From NCBI GenBank assembly GCA_965267185.1, contig OZ253937.1, positions 4,030,001-4,094,000 on the forward strand: DNA of 64,000 nucleotides, given 5' to 3'. Shown here in pieces: positions 1 to 8,515 of this stretch. The stretch comes from G965267185 sp965267185. GTDB taxonomy: Bacteria; Pseudomonadota; Alphaproteobacteria; UBA6615. The notes under the pieces were generated by a model, which saw only the letters and a list, made by a program, of their open reading frames with translations, was not told the origin of the DNA and made no database searches. Both the position numbers and the translations under genes were made by a program. Position 1 is the first letter of the stretch. Each line of letters begins with the position of its first letter.

Positions 1-156
1 GCTGACCTGGGAGGCCGGGTCGCACATCCAGTCGAGCGCTTTAGCGTCAGGCACCATGCCGGTGTAGTGGATCACCAGCATGTCAACCGCCACATCGCCG
101 CCGCCTTCGGGCAAGCGTTCGCCATGGTTGGGCGAGGGACGGTCGATTATCGTCAT
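1..156 (-). CDS. ampD: N-acetylmuramoyl-L-alanine amidase, AmpD type (5' part only)
   Basis: The gene runs off the left edge of the window; 52 codons are visible. The N-terminus MTIIDRPSPNH followed by LVIHYTGM and a CDPASQVS stretch is the typical start of the amidase_2 family. These zinc enzymes cleave the bond between N-acetylmuramic acid and the L-Ala of the stem peptide, mostly on recycled anhydromuropeptides. The His of VIHYTGM is the expected first zinc ligand; the other ligands lie outside. Its ATG overlaps the stop of the ABC-F gene as ATGA, so translation is probably coupled to that gene and to djlA further upstream. No signal peptide is visible, which fits a cytoplasmic recycling enzyme. 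Confidence 0.85.
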   Translation of the reverse strand, partial: MTIIDRPSPNHGERLPEGGGDVAVDMLVIHYTGMVPDAKALDWMCDPASQVS

Positions 157-1417
157 GCGTCTGCTGCCTCGGCCAGCGCCTCGCGCATGGCCTCCAATTC
201 GAGCCAACGGCCTTCGGCGGTATCGATTGCCGCCGTCACCTCCGCGAGCTTCTCGGCGGCGGCGTTGTAGGCCTCCGCGTCACGCGAATAGAGGTCGGGG
301 TCGGCCAAGGTTTGCTCCAGCTTTTGTTTCGCTTCGTTCAGTTTGGCGATGCGGCCCGGCAAGCCGTCCAATTCACGCTGGTCCTTGTAGGACAGTTTGC
401 GGGTTTCGGTCTGTGGCGGCTTTGCAGCGGGCGGTTTGCGCCGCTTTGCCGGGGCCACGGATGATGCGCGCGACGGCGCGCCGCGCTGACTCAAATAGTC
501 CGAGTAGCCGCCGGCATATTCAACCACCTTGCCGTCGCCTTCGACCGCGATGGTACTGGTGACGATACGATCGAGGAACTCGCGGTCATGGCTCACCAGA
601 AGAACGGTGCCGTCATAGTCGTCGAGCATTTCTTGCAGCACGTCGAGCGTGTCGGCGTCGAGATCGTTGGTCGGTTCGTCGAGCACCAGAAGGTTGCTCG
701 GCTGCGCGAGGATCTTGGCGAGCAGCAGCCGGTTGCGCTCGCCGCCCGACAGGGTCGCTACCGGCGCCTTGGCTTGTTTATCGTCGAACAGGAAATCGCG
801 CAGATAGGCGACGACATGACGTTGCCGGCCGCGCACGTTCAGGGAATCACCGCCGCCGGGAATCAGGGTTTGCCACAGCGTGTCGGTGGGTACGAGGCTC
901 TCGCGGGTTTGGTCGAACACGGCGATGCTCAAATTGCTGCCGATGCGCAGCCGGCCGCTGTCGGGGGGCAGCCGATCGATCAGCAGATTGAGCAGGGTCG
1001 TTTTGCCGGCGCCGTTCGGGCCGATGATGCCGATGCGGTCGCCGCGCAGCACCCGCGTCGAGAAGTCGTCGACAATCACCTGTTCGCCGAACGCTTTGGT
1101 GAGGCCTTTGGCGTCGAGCACCAGCCGGCCGCTCAACGGGCCCGCATCGGCCTCCACCTTCGCCAACCCTTCGCCGGTCAGGAGCGCGCGGCGCTGTTCG
1201 CGCATGGTTTCCAGTTTGCGCAAACGCCCCTGATTGCGCCGCCGCCGCGCGGTGATGCCGTGGGTCAGCCAGTGCTGCTCGGCTTTGAGTTTTTGGTCGA
1301 GCCGTTGCGCTGCCTTCGCCTCGGCGTCGATGATCTGCTCGCTCCAGCGGTCGAAGTCGGCGTAGCCGCGCGGGTTATGGCGCAGCTTGCGACGGTGCAG
1401 CCAATAGGTATCGGTGG

Positions 1418-1421
<4 letters not shown>
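153..1421 (-). CDS. uup: ABC-F ATPase, C-terminal part (second ATPase domain plus coiled coil) after a frame break
   Basis: This reading frame starts with GTG overlapping the stop of the upstream frame (GTGA) and continues the same ABC-F protein. It begins with the linker that follows the first ATPase domain, with a charged helical arm at residues 20-85. The second ATPase domain follows, with Walker A GPNGAGKTT, signature LSGGERNRLLLAK, Walker B LLVLDEPTNDLD and switch SHDREFLDR. A C-terminal alpha-helical hairpin of about 80 residues is typical of Uup. ABC-F proteins are soluble and act on the ribosome rather than as transporters. Joining the two frames by one added base gives a continuous protein of about 605 residues, so this is either one frameshifted gene or a natural split with reinitiation at the GTGA. 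Confidence 0.8.
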
Positions 1422-1969
<548 letters not shown>

Positions 1970-1981
1970 CGGCGCGGTTGG

Positions 1982-2713
1982 CTAGTTGAGGCCCCGTTGG
2001 GCGGCGATCTTGTCGTAGGCGGCGTTGATTGCCGCCAGCTTATCATTAGCGACTTCGACGAATTCCTCCGGCATGCCTTGGGCGATCAGTGTGTCCGGAT
2101 GGTTTTCGCGCACCAGCTTACGGTAAGCCGATTTCAATTCGTCGTCGGCGGTATCGTGGGCAATGCCGAGAACGGTATAGGGGTCGGCTGAATCCGGGCC
2201 GATATGTTCGGCGCGCAGCCGGGCGAAGTCGGCATCGCTAAACCCGAATATGCGCGCGACGTTCTGCAAGTAAACATTCTCTGCCTCGGCGACCGTGCCG
2301 TCGGCCTGGGCGATATAGAACAGGCAGCCGAGCAGCTCTTCGAGAACCACCGGGTTGTCGGCGAACATGCCGGCAACCTGGCGCGCGTAGGGCTCGTAGC
2401 CGGCGACGCTGCGCCGCGCCAGGTTGAATACCCGGGCCACATTCTTGGTTTCTTCCGGCGCCACCTTGAAGATTCGCCGGAAGGCGCGAATTTCGTCTTC
2501 GGTGACGACCCCGTCTGCCTTGGCGAGTTTGGCGCCCAGCGCAATCACGGCGATGGTAAAGCCGATTTGCTTGGTGGGGTCGGCGGTGGAATCGGTCTGG
2601 GCGCGCTTGCTGCTGTCGAAAACATGTCCGGCGATTCCGCCGAGCAGCGCGCCCAAGGGACCGCCCAGCGCGAAACCGGCCGCGCCGCCAACCAATTTGC
2701 CCCATATGCTCAT
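1982..2713 (-). CDS. djlA: DjlA-like co-chaperone (TerB-like domain plus J domain)
   Basis: A 243-residue protein. It starts with a glycine-rich hydrophobic stretch (about residues 8-30) that may dip into the membrane, as in DjlA. A TerB-like all-helical domain follows (about 50-160, with KADGVVTEDE and QADGTVAEAE repeats, each an acidic D-G motif). A C-terminal J domain (about 175-243) carries the HPD tripeptide in ENHPDTL, needed to stimulate DnaK ATPase. The domain order matches DjlA. It is first in a minus-strand run with the ABC-F gene and ampD; djlA beside ampD is common in alphaproteobacteria. Its start codon lies 17 bases downstream of a strong hairpin and T-rich tract, which may control its expression. 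Confidence 0.85.
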   Translation of the reverse strand: MSIWGKLVGGAAGFALGGPLGALLGGIAGHVFDSSKRAQTDSTADPTKQIGFTIAVIALGAKLAKADGVVTEDEIRAFRRIFKVAPEETKNVARVFNLARRSVAGYEPYARQVAGMFADNPVVLEELLGCLFYIAQADGTVAEAENVYLQNVARIFGFSDADFARLRAEHIGPDSADPYTVLGIAHDTADDELKSAYRKLVRENHPDTLIAQGMPEEFVEVANDKLAAINAAYDKIAAQRGLN

Positions 2714-2730
2714 GGAGACGGTTTACTAGA

Positions 2731-2870
2731 AAAAGAAAAGGAAGTCCCGAACGAACAGGACTTCCTTTTAAGTACCACAACCTTGCACCTTGCGGCACAG
2801 GGTCACAGGGGAACCACTCAAATGACCGTCATACGGTGGGAGCGGCGTGACCCTCACCGTGTTAGATAAT
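2731..2870 (-). ncRNA. Candidate small RNA or attenuated leader upstream of djlA
   Basis: The gap between djlA and the divergent TPR gene holds a minus-strand stretch rich in inverted repeats: GGGTCAC pairing with GTGACCC, ACGGTG with CACCGT, ACCGT with ACGGT. It ends in an intrinsic terminator just before djlA. No convincing protein fits. It could be an independent small RNA of about 130 nt or a leader that attenuates djlA. I could not match it to SRP RNA (its conserved core is absent) or to another known class. The 5' end is a guess, and I found no strong promoter. Confidence 0.35.
2736..2769 (-). terminator. Intrinsic terminator with perfect 12-bp stem
   Basis: Perfect inverted repeat AAAAGGAAGTCC (2736-2747) and GGACTTCCTTTT (2758-2769) with a 10-base loop. 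On the minus strand it runs into a tract of TTTTCTTTTTC, so it should end minus-strand transcripts just before the djlA start. Read on the plus strand the T run is only four bases. Confidence 0.75.
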
Positions 2871-3088
2871 TTCAACTAATAGAACAGAATTTGGAAATTT
2901 ATGAAACGGTATTTTACGATGCTGTCCCCGAGCGATGAACAGGGGCCGCCATCTCCATTCGTGCGCACTGCATTTTTGTCATCGATACGCCTGGAAGGGG
3001 TGGGTATGGTTGGGTCTGCACGCTAAAAAGCGGCAACAAATTTGTGCTTGAGAGCAAGCGCCTCGATTGAGAATGGGAGAGAAGATCC

Positions 3089-4417
3089 ATGGCTTTGACC
3101 GATTGCCGCGACGTGCCGGTGTCGACCGGGAGCAGCGCGTCGCTCGAACGTTTCGAAAAATCTCTCGAACTGCTGAACGGCTATTTCATCGATCCGCTGG
3201 AGGAAATCAATGCCGCGCTGGCGGAACAGCCCGATCTCATTATCGGCCATTGCTTGCGGGGCGGAATGCATGCGGTTGCGGCGGAAAAGGCGGCCGAGCC
3301 GGGGTTGCGCGAAAGCGTCGAGGCGGCGGAGGCATTGGCCGGACAAGCGAACGACCGCGAGCGCGGCCATATCGCTGCGTTGCGGGCGTGGCTCGACCGT
3401 GATTTCCGCGCCGCCACCGATCTCTGGGGAGCGGTTGCCGTAGATTACCCGCGCGATCTGATGGCCGTGCAGTTTGCCCATTTGGGCGATTTCTATCTGG
3501 GCCGATCGTCGATGCTGCGCGACCGCATGGGCCGCGCGCTGCCCCATTGGGATGAGAGCGTGCCGGGGTTCGGCTACCTGCTCGGCATGCGCGCGTTTGG
3601 GCTCGAAGAGATGAACGAATTTGGCCGGGCCGAGGATACCGGGCGGCGCGCTGTCGAATTGAATGCCCGCGATCCTTGGGCAATCCATGCGGTGGCCCAT
3701 GTGCTGGAAATGCAGGGCCGGGTCGACGACGGCGTCGACTGGATGACCGGGCGGACCGACGATTGGGCGCCCGACAACATGTTCGCGTTCCACAATTGGT
3801 GGCACACTTCGCTGTATCACCTCGACCGCGGTGAGACCGCCCGGGTGCTCGAGATCTACGATACCGGCGTGCGGCCCGAAGCGAGCGATGTCGTCCTGGA
3901 GATGCTCGACGCCTCGGCCTTGCTTTGGCGTTTGCATCTCGATGGCATCGATGTGGGGGACCGCTGGAGCGAGTTGGCCGATGTTTGGGAAGGCACTATC
4001 GAAGACGGCTACTACGCCTTCAACGATGCCCATGCGATGATGGCCTTCGTCGGCGATGGCCGTGAAGACGCGGCGCGCACGCTGCTCAAGACGATGGAAG
4101 CGCAACTCGACGCCGGCGGCACCAACGCCATGATGACCCGCGATGTCGGCTTACCGCTAACCCGCGCTATTGAGGCTTTTGGTCAGGAAGATTACGGCAC
4201 CGCCGCCGATCTTATTCAGCCGATTTTCGAAATCGCGCATCGCTTCGGGGGTAGTAACGCCCAGCGCGATGTGATCCACCGCACCCTGGTAGAAGCGGCG
4301 ATCCGCGCCGGCCGGGGCAACCTCGCCCGCGCGTTGATGGCCGAGCGTGTGACGCAAAAGCCGGAGAGCCTATTCAATAAGACAAATCTGAAACGCGCCG
4401 AAGCACTCGGTGCCTAG
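3089..4417 (+). CDS. Tetratricopeptide-repeat protein of the TTC38 / StaR-like family
   Basis: A 442-residue soluble protein made of helical pairs. Stretches such as the one around WAIHAVAHVLEMQGRVDDG and HNWWHTSLYHLDRGE are characteristic of the TPR38 family found from bacteria to animals. No catalytic motif is recognised; such repeats usually hold partner proteins, and the partner is unknown. The ATG follows a purine-rich GGGAGAGAAG ribosome site. It stands alone downstream of a 375-base gap shared with djlA, and its stop is followed within 30 bases by the PPK2 gene, so the two may be cotranscribed. Confidence 0.75.
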   Translation: MALTDCRDVPVSTGSSASLERFEKSLELLNGYFIDPLEEINAALAEQPDLIIGHCLRGGMHAVAAEKAAEPGLRESVEAAEALAGQANDRERGHIAALRAWLDRDFRAATDLWGAVAVDYPRDLMAVQFAHLGDFYLGRSSMLRDRMGRALPHWDESVPGFGYLLGMRAFGLEEMNEFGRAEDTGRRAVELNARDPWAIHAVAHVLEMQGRVDDGVDWMTGRTDDWAPDNMFAFHNWWHTSLYHLDRGETARVLEIYDTGVRPEASDVVLEMLDASALLWRLHLDGIDVGDRWSELADVWEGTIEDGYYAFNDAHAMMAFVGDGREDAARTLLKTMEAQLDAGGTNAMMTRDVGLPLTRAIEAFGQEDYGTAADLIQPIFEIAHRFGGSNAQRDVIHRTLVEAAIRAGRGNLARALMAERVTQKPESLFNKTNLKRAEALGA

Positions 4418-4444
4418 CCGGGCAGCGCGGCGGGAGATGGGGTC

Positions 4445-5203
4445 ATCGATAAGAAGGCGTACCGCGAAGAGTTAAAGGCGCTGCAGATCGAGTTGGTGAA
4501 GTTACAGCGCCACATCATCACCCACGGCGAACGGGTCCTGGTTATTTTCGAGGGGCGTGACGCCGCCGGGAAGGATGGTGTGATCAAACGCATCGTGCAG
4601 CATCTCAGTCCGCGCGAGACGCGCGTGGTCGCGCTCGGCAAACCGTCCGACCGGGAAATCCGCAGCTGGTATTTTCAGCGCTACGTTCCGTATTTGCCGG
4701 CGGCGCAAGAGTTGGTCCTGTTTAACCGCAGTTGGTACAACCGCGCCGGCGTCGAGCGGGTCATGGGATACTGCACCGAAGCGCAGTACGAGCAATTTCT
4801 CGAAACCGTTCCCCATTTCGAGCAAATGTTGGTCCACGATGGTATGCGCCTGTTCAAGTATTATCTCGACATCTCGCGCGATGAACAGGCACGCCGTCTT
4901 GAGGACCGCCGCGTCGATCCACTCAAACAATGGAAAGTGAGTCCGGTCGACGACGAAGCGCTGATAAATTGGGAAGCCTACAGCAATGCGCGCAATGTGA
5001 TGTTGGCGCGCACACACACCCAGGCGGGACCGTGGACCATCGTGCGTGCCGACGATAAGCGCGAAGCGCGCTTGAATGTGATCCGCGATTTGCTGTCGCG
5101 GGTGCAATATGACGGCCGCTTAGACCAGAACGTCCTGCCCGACCCGTCGATCGTCTTTCCCTACGACATGGCGGGGGTCGACAACGGTGTGATCGCGCCG
5201 TAG
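4445..5203 (+). CDS. ppk2: Polyphosphate kinase 2 family protein (start uncertain)
   Basis: PPK2 enzymes transfer phosphate between polyphosphate and nucleotides. Walker A is FEGRDAAGKDG, the lid region contains RSWYNRAGVERVMG, and the family block DPLKQWKVSPVD is present, so the catalytic core is whole. The start is odd. The conserved family N-terminus (DKKAYREELKALQIELVKLQ) is encoded from about 4448, but there is no ATG, GTG or TTG in that frame before TTG at 4490 and GTG at 4493. An ATC at 4445 sits eight bases after a GGGAG site. Alternatively one missing G in the GGGG run at 4439-4442 would put the ATG at 4437 in frame. I give 4445 as the upstream limit; the conservative start is 4493. 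Confidence 0.85.
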   Translation: MDKKAYREELKALQIELVKLQRHIITHGERVLVIFEGRDAAGKDGVIKRIVQHLSPRETRVVALGKPSDREIRSWYFQRYVPYLPAAQELVLFNRSWYNRAGVERVMGYCTEAQYEQFLETVPHFEQMLVHDGMRLFKYYLDISRDEQARRLEDRRVDPLKQWKVSPVDDEALINWEAYSNARNVMLARTHTQAGPWTIVRADDKREARLNVIRDLLSRVQYDGRLDQNVLPDPSIVFPYDMAGVDNGVIAP

Positions 5204-5306
5204 CCAACTTAACCTTCTGCCGTTGCGGAACGGGTGTTATCAAGTTTCATTCCACCGGCAAGCGCATCGCTTTGCCGCTTCATTTGCCTTTTCGACAGGT
5301 TTGCGT

Positions 5307-6500
5307 GTGGCCGCTCCCGCATCGTCCCGACTGCTTATTCTGATCCTCGCGTCCATTACGGCGCTGGGACCGATGGCGATGCAGATTTTTTTGCCCGCGC
5401 TTCCCGCGATTCAGGACGCCTTCGCCGTGTCGGCGGGGCGGGCGCAGCTTGTATTGTCGGTATCGCTGGCGGCGATCGCGTTCTCCACGTTGTTCTACGG
5501 CCCGGCATCCGACCGGTTCGGCCGCCGGCCGGTGATGGTGGTTGGACTGGCGATCTTTCTCGCCGGCAGTATCATCTGCGCCATCGCGCCGTCGATCGAC
5601 ATTCTGATCGTAGGGCGCATGGTCCAAGCGGTCGGCGGCGCGGCGGGCATGGTGCTTAGCCGCGCCATCATCCGCGATCTTTACGACCGCGAGACCGCCG
5701 CCAAAATGCTCGCCTATATGGTGACCGCGCTGGTCGTGGCGCCGATGATCTCACCGCTGATCGGCGGTGTACTCAATGACCTATCGGGCTGGCGGTCGAT
5801 ATTTGTGTTTACCGGTATCGTCGGCTTGGCGGCACTTGCGTTGGCGTTTCCGCGGGTGCCGGAAACGCTGAGCCAACCGATCCGGGGCCAGTCGGTTGGC
5901 GGCATGTTGATGGGCTTCGCGTCGTTGCTGCGCATTCCCGCCTTTCTCGGCTATGCCGGACAACTGAGCTTCGGTCTCGGCACGTTTATGGCTTTCATCG
6001 GTGCGGCGCCCTTCGTCGTCGTCCAGGTGTTCGGCCGGCCGCCGACCGAGTTGGGCGTGTTGCTGCTGATCATCACCGGCGGCTTTATGGCGGGAACCTT
6101 CATCACGGCCCGTTTCGCCGCGCGTATTGGGATCGACCGCATGATCCTGTTCGGCAGCGGGCTGTCGGTGGCGTTCGGGTTGGTGATGGTGGGTCTCGTG
6201 CTTTCCGGCGTGTGGACGGTGTGGGCGATCTTCCTGCCGGGCGCTGGTATGGCGTTCGCCAACGGTCTCATCATGCCGAATGGTCAGGCCGCAGCGGTGA
6301 GCGTCAACCCGCGCATTGCCGGTTCGGCGTCGGGGTTGATGAGCTTTCTGCAGATGACCACGGGCGCGGTCTTTGCACAGGTGGCCGGCGTGGTGCAGGA
6401 CGGCACGCCCGTTCCCATGGCAGTCGTTGTCACCGTGGCGGCAATCCTCGGGTTCCTGTCAATCGTGGTATTGCCGCGGTTCGGCCGCCGTACACCCTAG
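5307..6500 (+). CDS. Bcr/CflA-type multidrug efflux transporter (MFS)
   Basis: A 12-helix major facilitator of about 397 residues. The motif DRFGRRP between helices 2 and 3 is the MFS signature A, and GRMVQAVGGAAGMVLSRAIIRD with YDRETAAKM matches the Bcr/CflA drug:proton antiporter group. It should export drugs or small metabolites across the inner membrane. I chose GTG at 5307 because it puts the first hydrophobic helix close to the N-terminus; the frame is open upstream to 5223 and the true start is uncertain. It is 100 bases downstream of PPK2 on the same strand and converges on the gamma-glutamyltransferase gene, leaving seven bases between the stops. Confidence 0.8.
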   Translation: MAAPASSRLLILILASITALGPMAMQIFLPALPAIQDAFAVSAGRAQLVLSVSLAAIAFSTLFYGPASDRFGRRPVMVVGLAIFLAGSIICAIAPSIDILIVGRMVQAVGGAAGMVLSRAIIRDLYDRETAAKMLAYMVTALVVAPMISPLIGGVLNDLSGWRSIFVFTGIVGLAALALAFPRVPETLSQPIRGQSVGGMLMGFASLLRIPAFLGYAGQLSFGLGTFMAFIGAAPFVVVQVFGRPPTELGVLLLIITGGFMAGTFITARFAARIGIDRMILFGSGLSVAFGLVMVGLVLSGVWTVWAIFLPGAGMAFANGLIMPNGQAAAVSVNPRIAGSASGLMSFLQMTTGAVFAQVAGVVQDGTPVPMAVVVTVAAILGFLSIVVLPRFGRRTP

Positions 6501-6507
6501 CTGCCCC

Positions 6508-8301
6508 TCAGTCGCCGCGCGCGACCCCTTCGCGGCGTGGATCGGCCGCGCCGAACAAGCCGTCCTTGGAAATGTAGATGGCGTGCAACCCGCTATTGAG
6601 ATCGCGCTGGTGCGTTTTGTGGCCGCGTACTGCCAACGCTGGCTCGAAGAGAACGGCCTCGGTGCCGGTTTCGATATCGGTCACACCGTTACGGTTGACG
6701 ATGTGTCCCAGATCGATGGCTTCTTGAATATCGAGCCCCCAATCGAGAACGGCGACGAGAGTCCGGGCCACATAGCCGATAATCCGGCTGCCGCCGGGCG
6801 ATCCGATGACGAGCATCAGTTCGCCGTCGGGGTCGAACACCATGGTTGGCGCCATCGAACTGCGCGGCCGTTTACCGGGTTCGAGGCGGTTGGCGACCGG
6901 CCGGCCGGCGTGCCTTGGCACGAAAGCAAAGTCGGTGAGTTCGTTGTTGAGCAAGAATCCGCGCACCATCAATTGCGAACCGAACGCGCCTTCGATGGTC
7001 GTGGTCATCGACACGGCGTTGCCGTCGCTGTCGACGATGGAGATATGGCTGGTACCGGGCCTGCCCTGGCTGCGGTCCGGCGCAAAGCCTGGGTTGTCAC
7101 GCCATGGCGGATTGCCGGCGCTAGCGGGGGTGGCGAGCACGCTATCGAGCGAAATCGATTGGGCTCGCAACGTCAAATAGGCCGGGTCGAGCAGGCCCTT
7201 CACCGGAACCGGCACGAAATCGGAGTCCGCCATGTAGCGGGCGCGGTCGGCGTAGGCGAGCTTGCTGGCTTCGGCCAGCAGATGCCAACTGTCCGCATCT
7301 TCCGCACCGAAGCTTGCCATGTCGAAATGTTCGAGGATACCGAGGATTTGCCCGACAGTGAGCGCGCCGGAGCTCGGTGGCCCCATGCCACAGATCCGGT
7401 GGCGGCGATAGGTATGGCAAACGGGCTCGCGTTCAACGACCTGGTAAGCCGCCAAATCAGCCTCGGTGAGCAATCCTGGGTTTTCGGTAGCACCCTGTAC
7501 CGTCGCGGCGATATCACGCGCGATCGGGCCGGTGTAAAATGCGGCTGGTCCTTGGTTGGCGATTGCCTGCAGGGTGTCAGCAAACGCTCGATTAGTGACG
7601 ACGGTTCCCGCCTTTAGGTTTGTCCCGCCCGGAAAAAAATAGCTGGCTGTCGGCGCATGAGTGCGAATTCGCTCCTCGTGACGGTCGCGCAGTAGCTCTT
7701 CCAGGCGGTGTGTAACAGTAAAGCCGTTCTCGGCCAGCGCTATGGCGGGCTCGAACAAGCGCTTCCACGGTAGCCGTCCATAATTTTCATGGGCTGCTGC
7801 GAGGAGCGCAACCGTGCCCGGTGTGCCGACCGACCGGCCGCCGATGGCGGCATCGAAAAATGCCATGGACACACCGTCGGGCCGATTAAGGGTGGGCCCC
7901 ATAAATAGGACTTCGGTTGCCGCGGCCGGCGCCGTCTCCCGGCCGTCAAAGGTGCGTAGCTTCTTCGTTTCGCTGTCGTAATAGAGCAGAAAAGCGCCGC
8001 CGCCGATGCCCGAGCTTTGCGGCTCGACTAAGTTGAGGACCAGTTGAACCGCGACCATAGCGTCGGCCGCACTGCCGCCGGCACGCAGCATTTCCAGCCC
8101 GGCGGCGACGGCATCCGGGTGGGCCGCCGCCACCATGTGCCGCTCGGCGCGTGCCAGCTTGTGCTCCTGGCGGCCGGTACCCTCTTCCGGTTGGTGGTCT
8201 TGGGCGAGTACTGACCCGGTCCAGGCCAGCAGGAAGGCGAGGGGAAGCGCCAACAACTGGCGACAGCCGCGCCGTACGACGCTATGACGAAGCAGATTCA
8301 T
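6508..8301 (-). CDS. ggt: Gamma-glutamyltransferase, secreted
   Basis: A 597-residue Ntn-hydrolase that cleaves glutathione and other gamma-glutamyl compounds, normally in the periplasm. A signal peptide is visible (positive MNLLRHSVVRRG start, hydrophobic core, cut probably after VLA). The self-processing nucleophile is the Thr of GTSHISIVD (about residue 417), preceding the small subunit. The substrate-binding blocks GKRPRSSMAPT and GSPGGSRII and the N-terminal NLVEPQSSGIGGGAF are intact, so the enzyme should be active. It is a single gene, convergent with the transporter upstream and divergent from asmA. Confidence 0.93.
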   Translation of the reverse strand: MNLLRHSVVRRGCRQLLALPLAFLLAWTGSVLAQDHQPEEGTGRQEHKLARAERHMVAAAHPDAVAAGLEMLRAGGSAADAMVAVQLVLNLVEPQSSGIGGGAFLLYYDSETKKLRTFDGRETAPAAATEVLFMGPTLNRPDGVSMAFFDAAIGGRSVGTPGTVALLAAAHENYGRLPWKRLFEPAIALAENGFTVTHRLEELLRDRHEERIRTHAPTASYFFPGGTNLKAGTVVTNRAFADTLQAIANQGPAAFYTGPIARDIAATVQGATENPGLLTEADLAAYQVVEREPVCHTYRRHRICGMGPPSSGALTVGQILGILEHFDMASFGAEDADSWHLLAEASKLAYADRARYMADSDFVPVPVKGLLDPAYLTLRAQSISLDSVLATPASAGNPPWRDNPGFAPDRSQGRPGTSHISIVDSDGNAVSMTTTIEGAFGSQLMVRGFLLNNELTDFAFVPRHAGRPVANRLEPGKRPRSSMAPTMVFDPDGELMLVIGSPGGSRIIGYVARTLVAVLDWGLDIQEAIDLGHIVNRNGVTDIETGTEAVLFEPALAVRGHKTHQRDLNSGLHAIYISKDGLFGAADPRREGVARGD

Positions 8302-8515
8302 AAATGAAGGCTGCCACGTATCGGCCGCAGCTCCAAGTCGCGGTCGAGGGCCGCGCGGATTTGTGATGATAGCGGGAGACGGCGAAGCTGTTCCCTATGG
8401 CTGCCGACTGCACTACCTTGAAGGGCACCGGATGAAAGCGGTTGGGCGAGCTGTTTTGGGCCCCATATGCGAGGTATGTCGGCCTGGCCGCGGTGCCAAA
8501 GAAAGAGGACGGTAA

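Noticed and set aside
2731..2880. Signal recognition particle RNA upstream of djlA
   Set aside because: The conserved GGTCAGG...GGAAGCAGCC core is absent.
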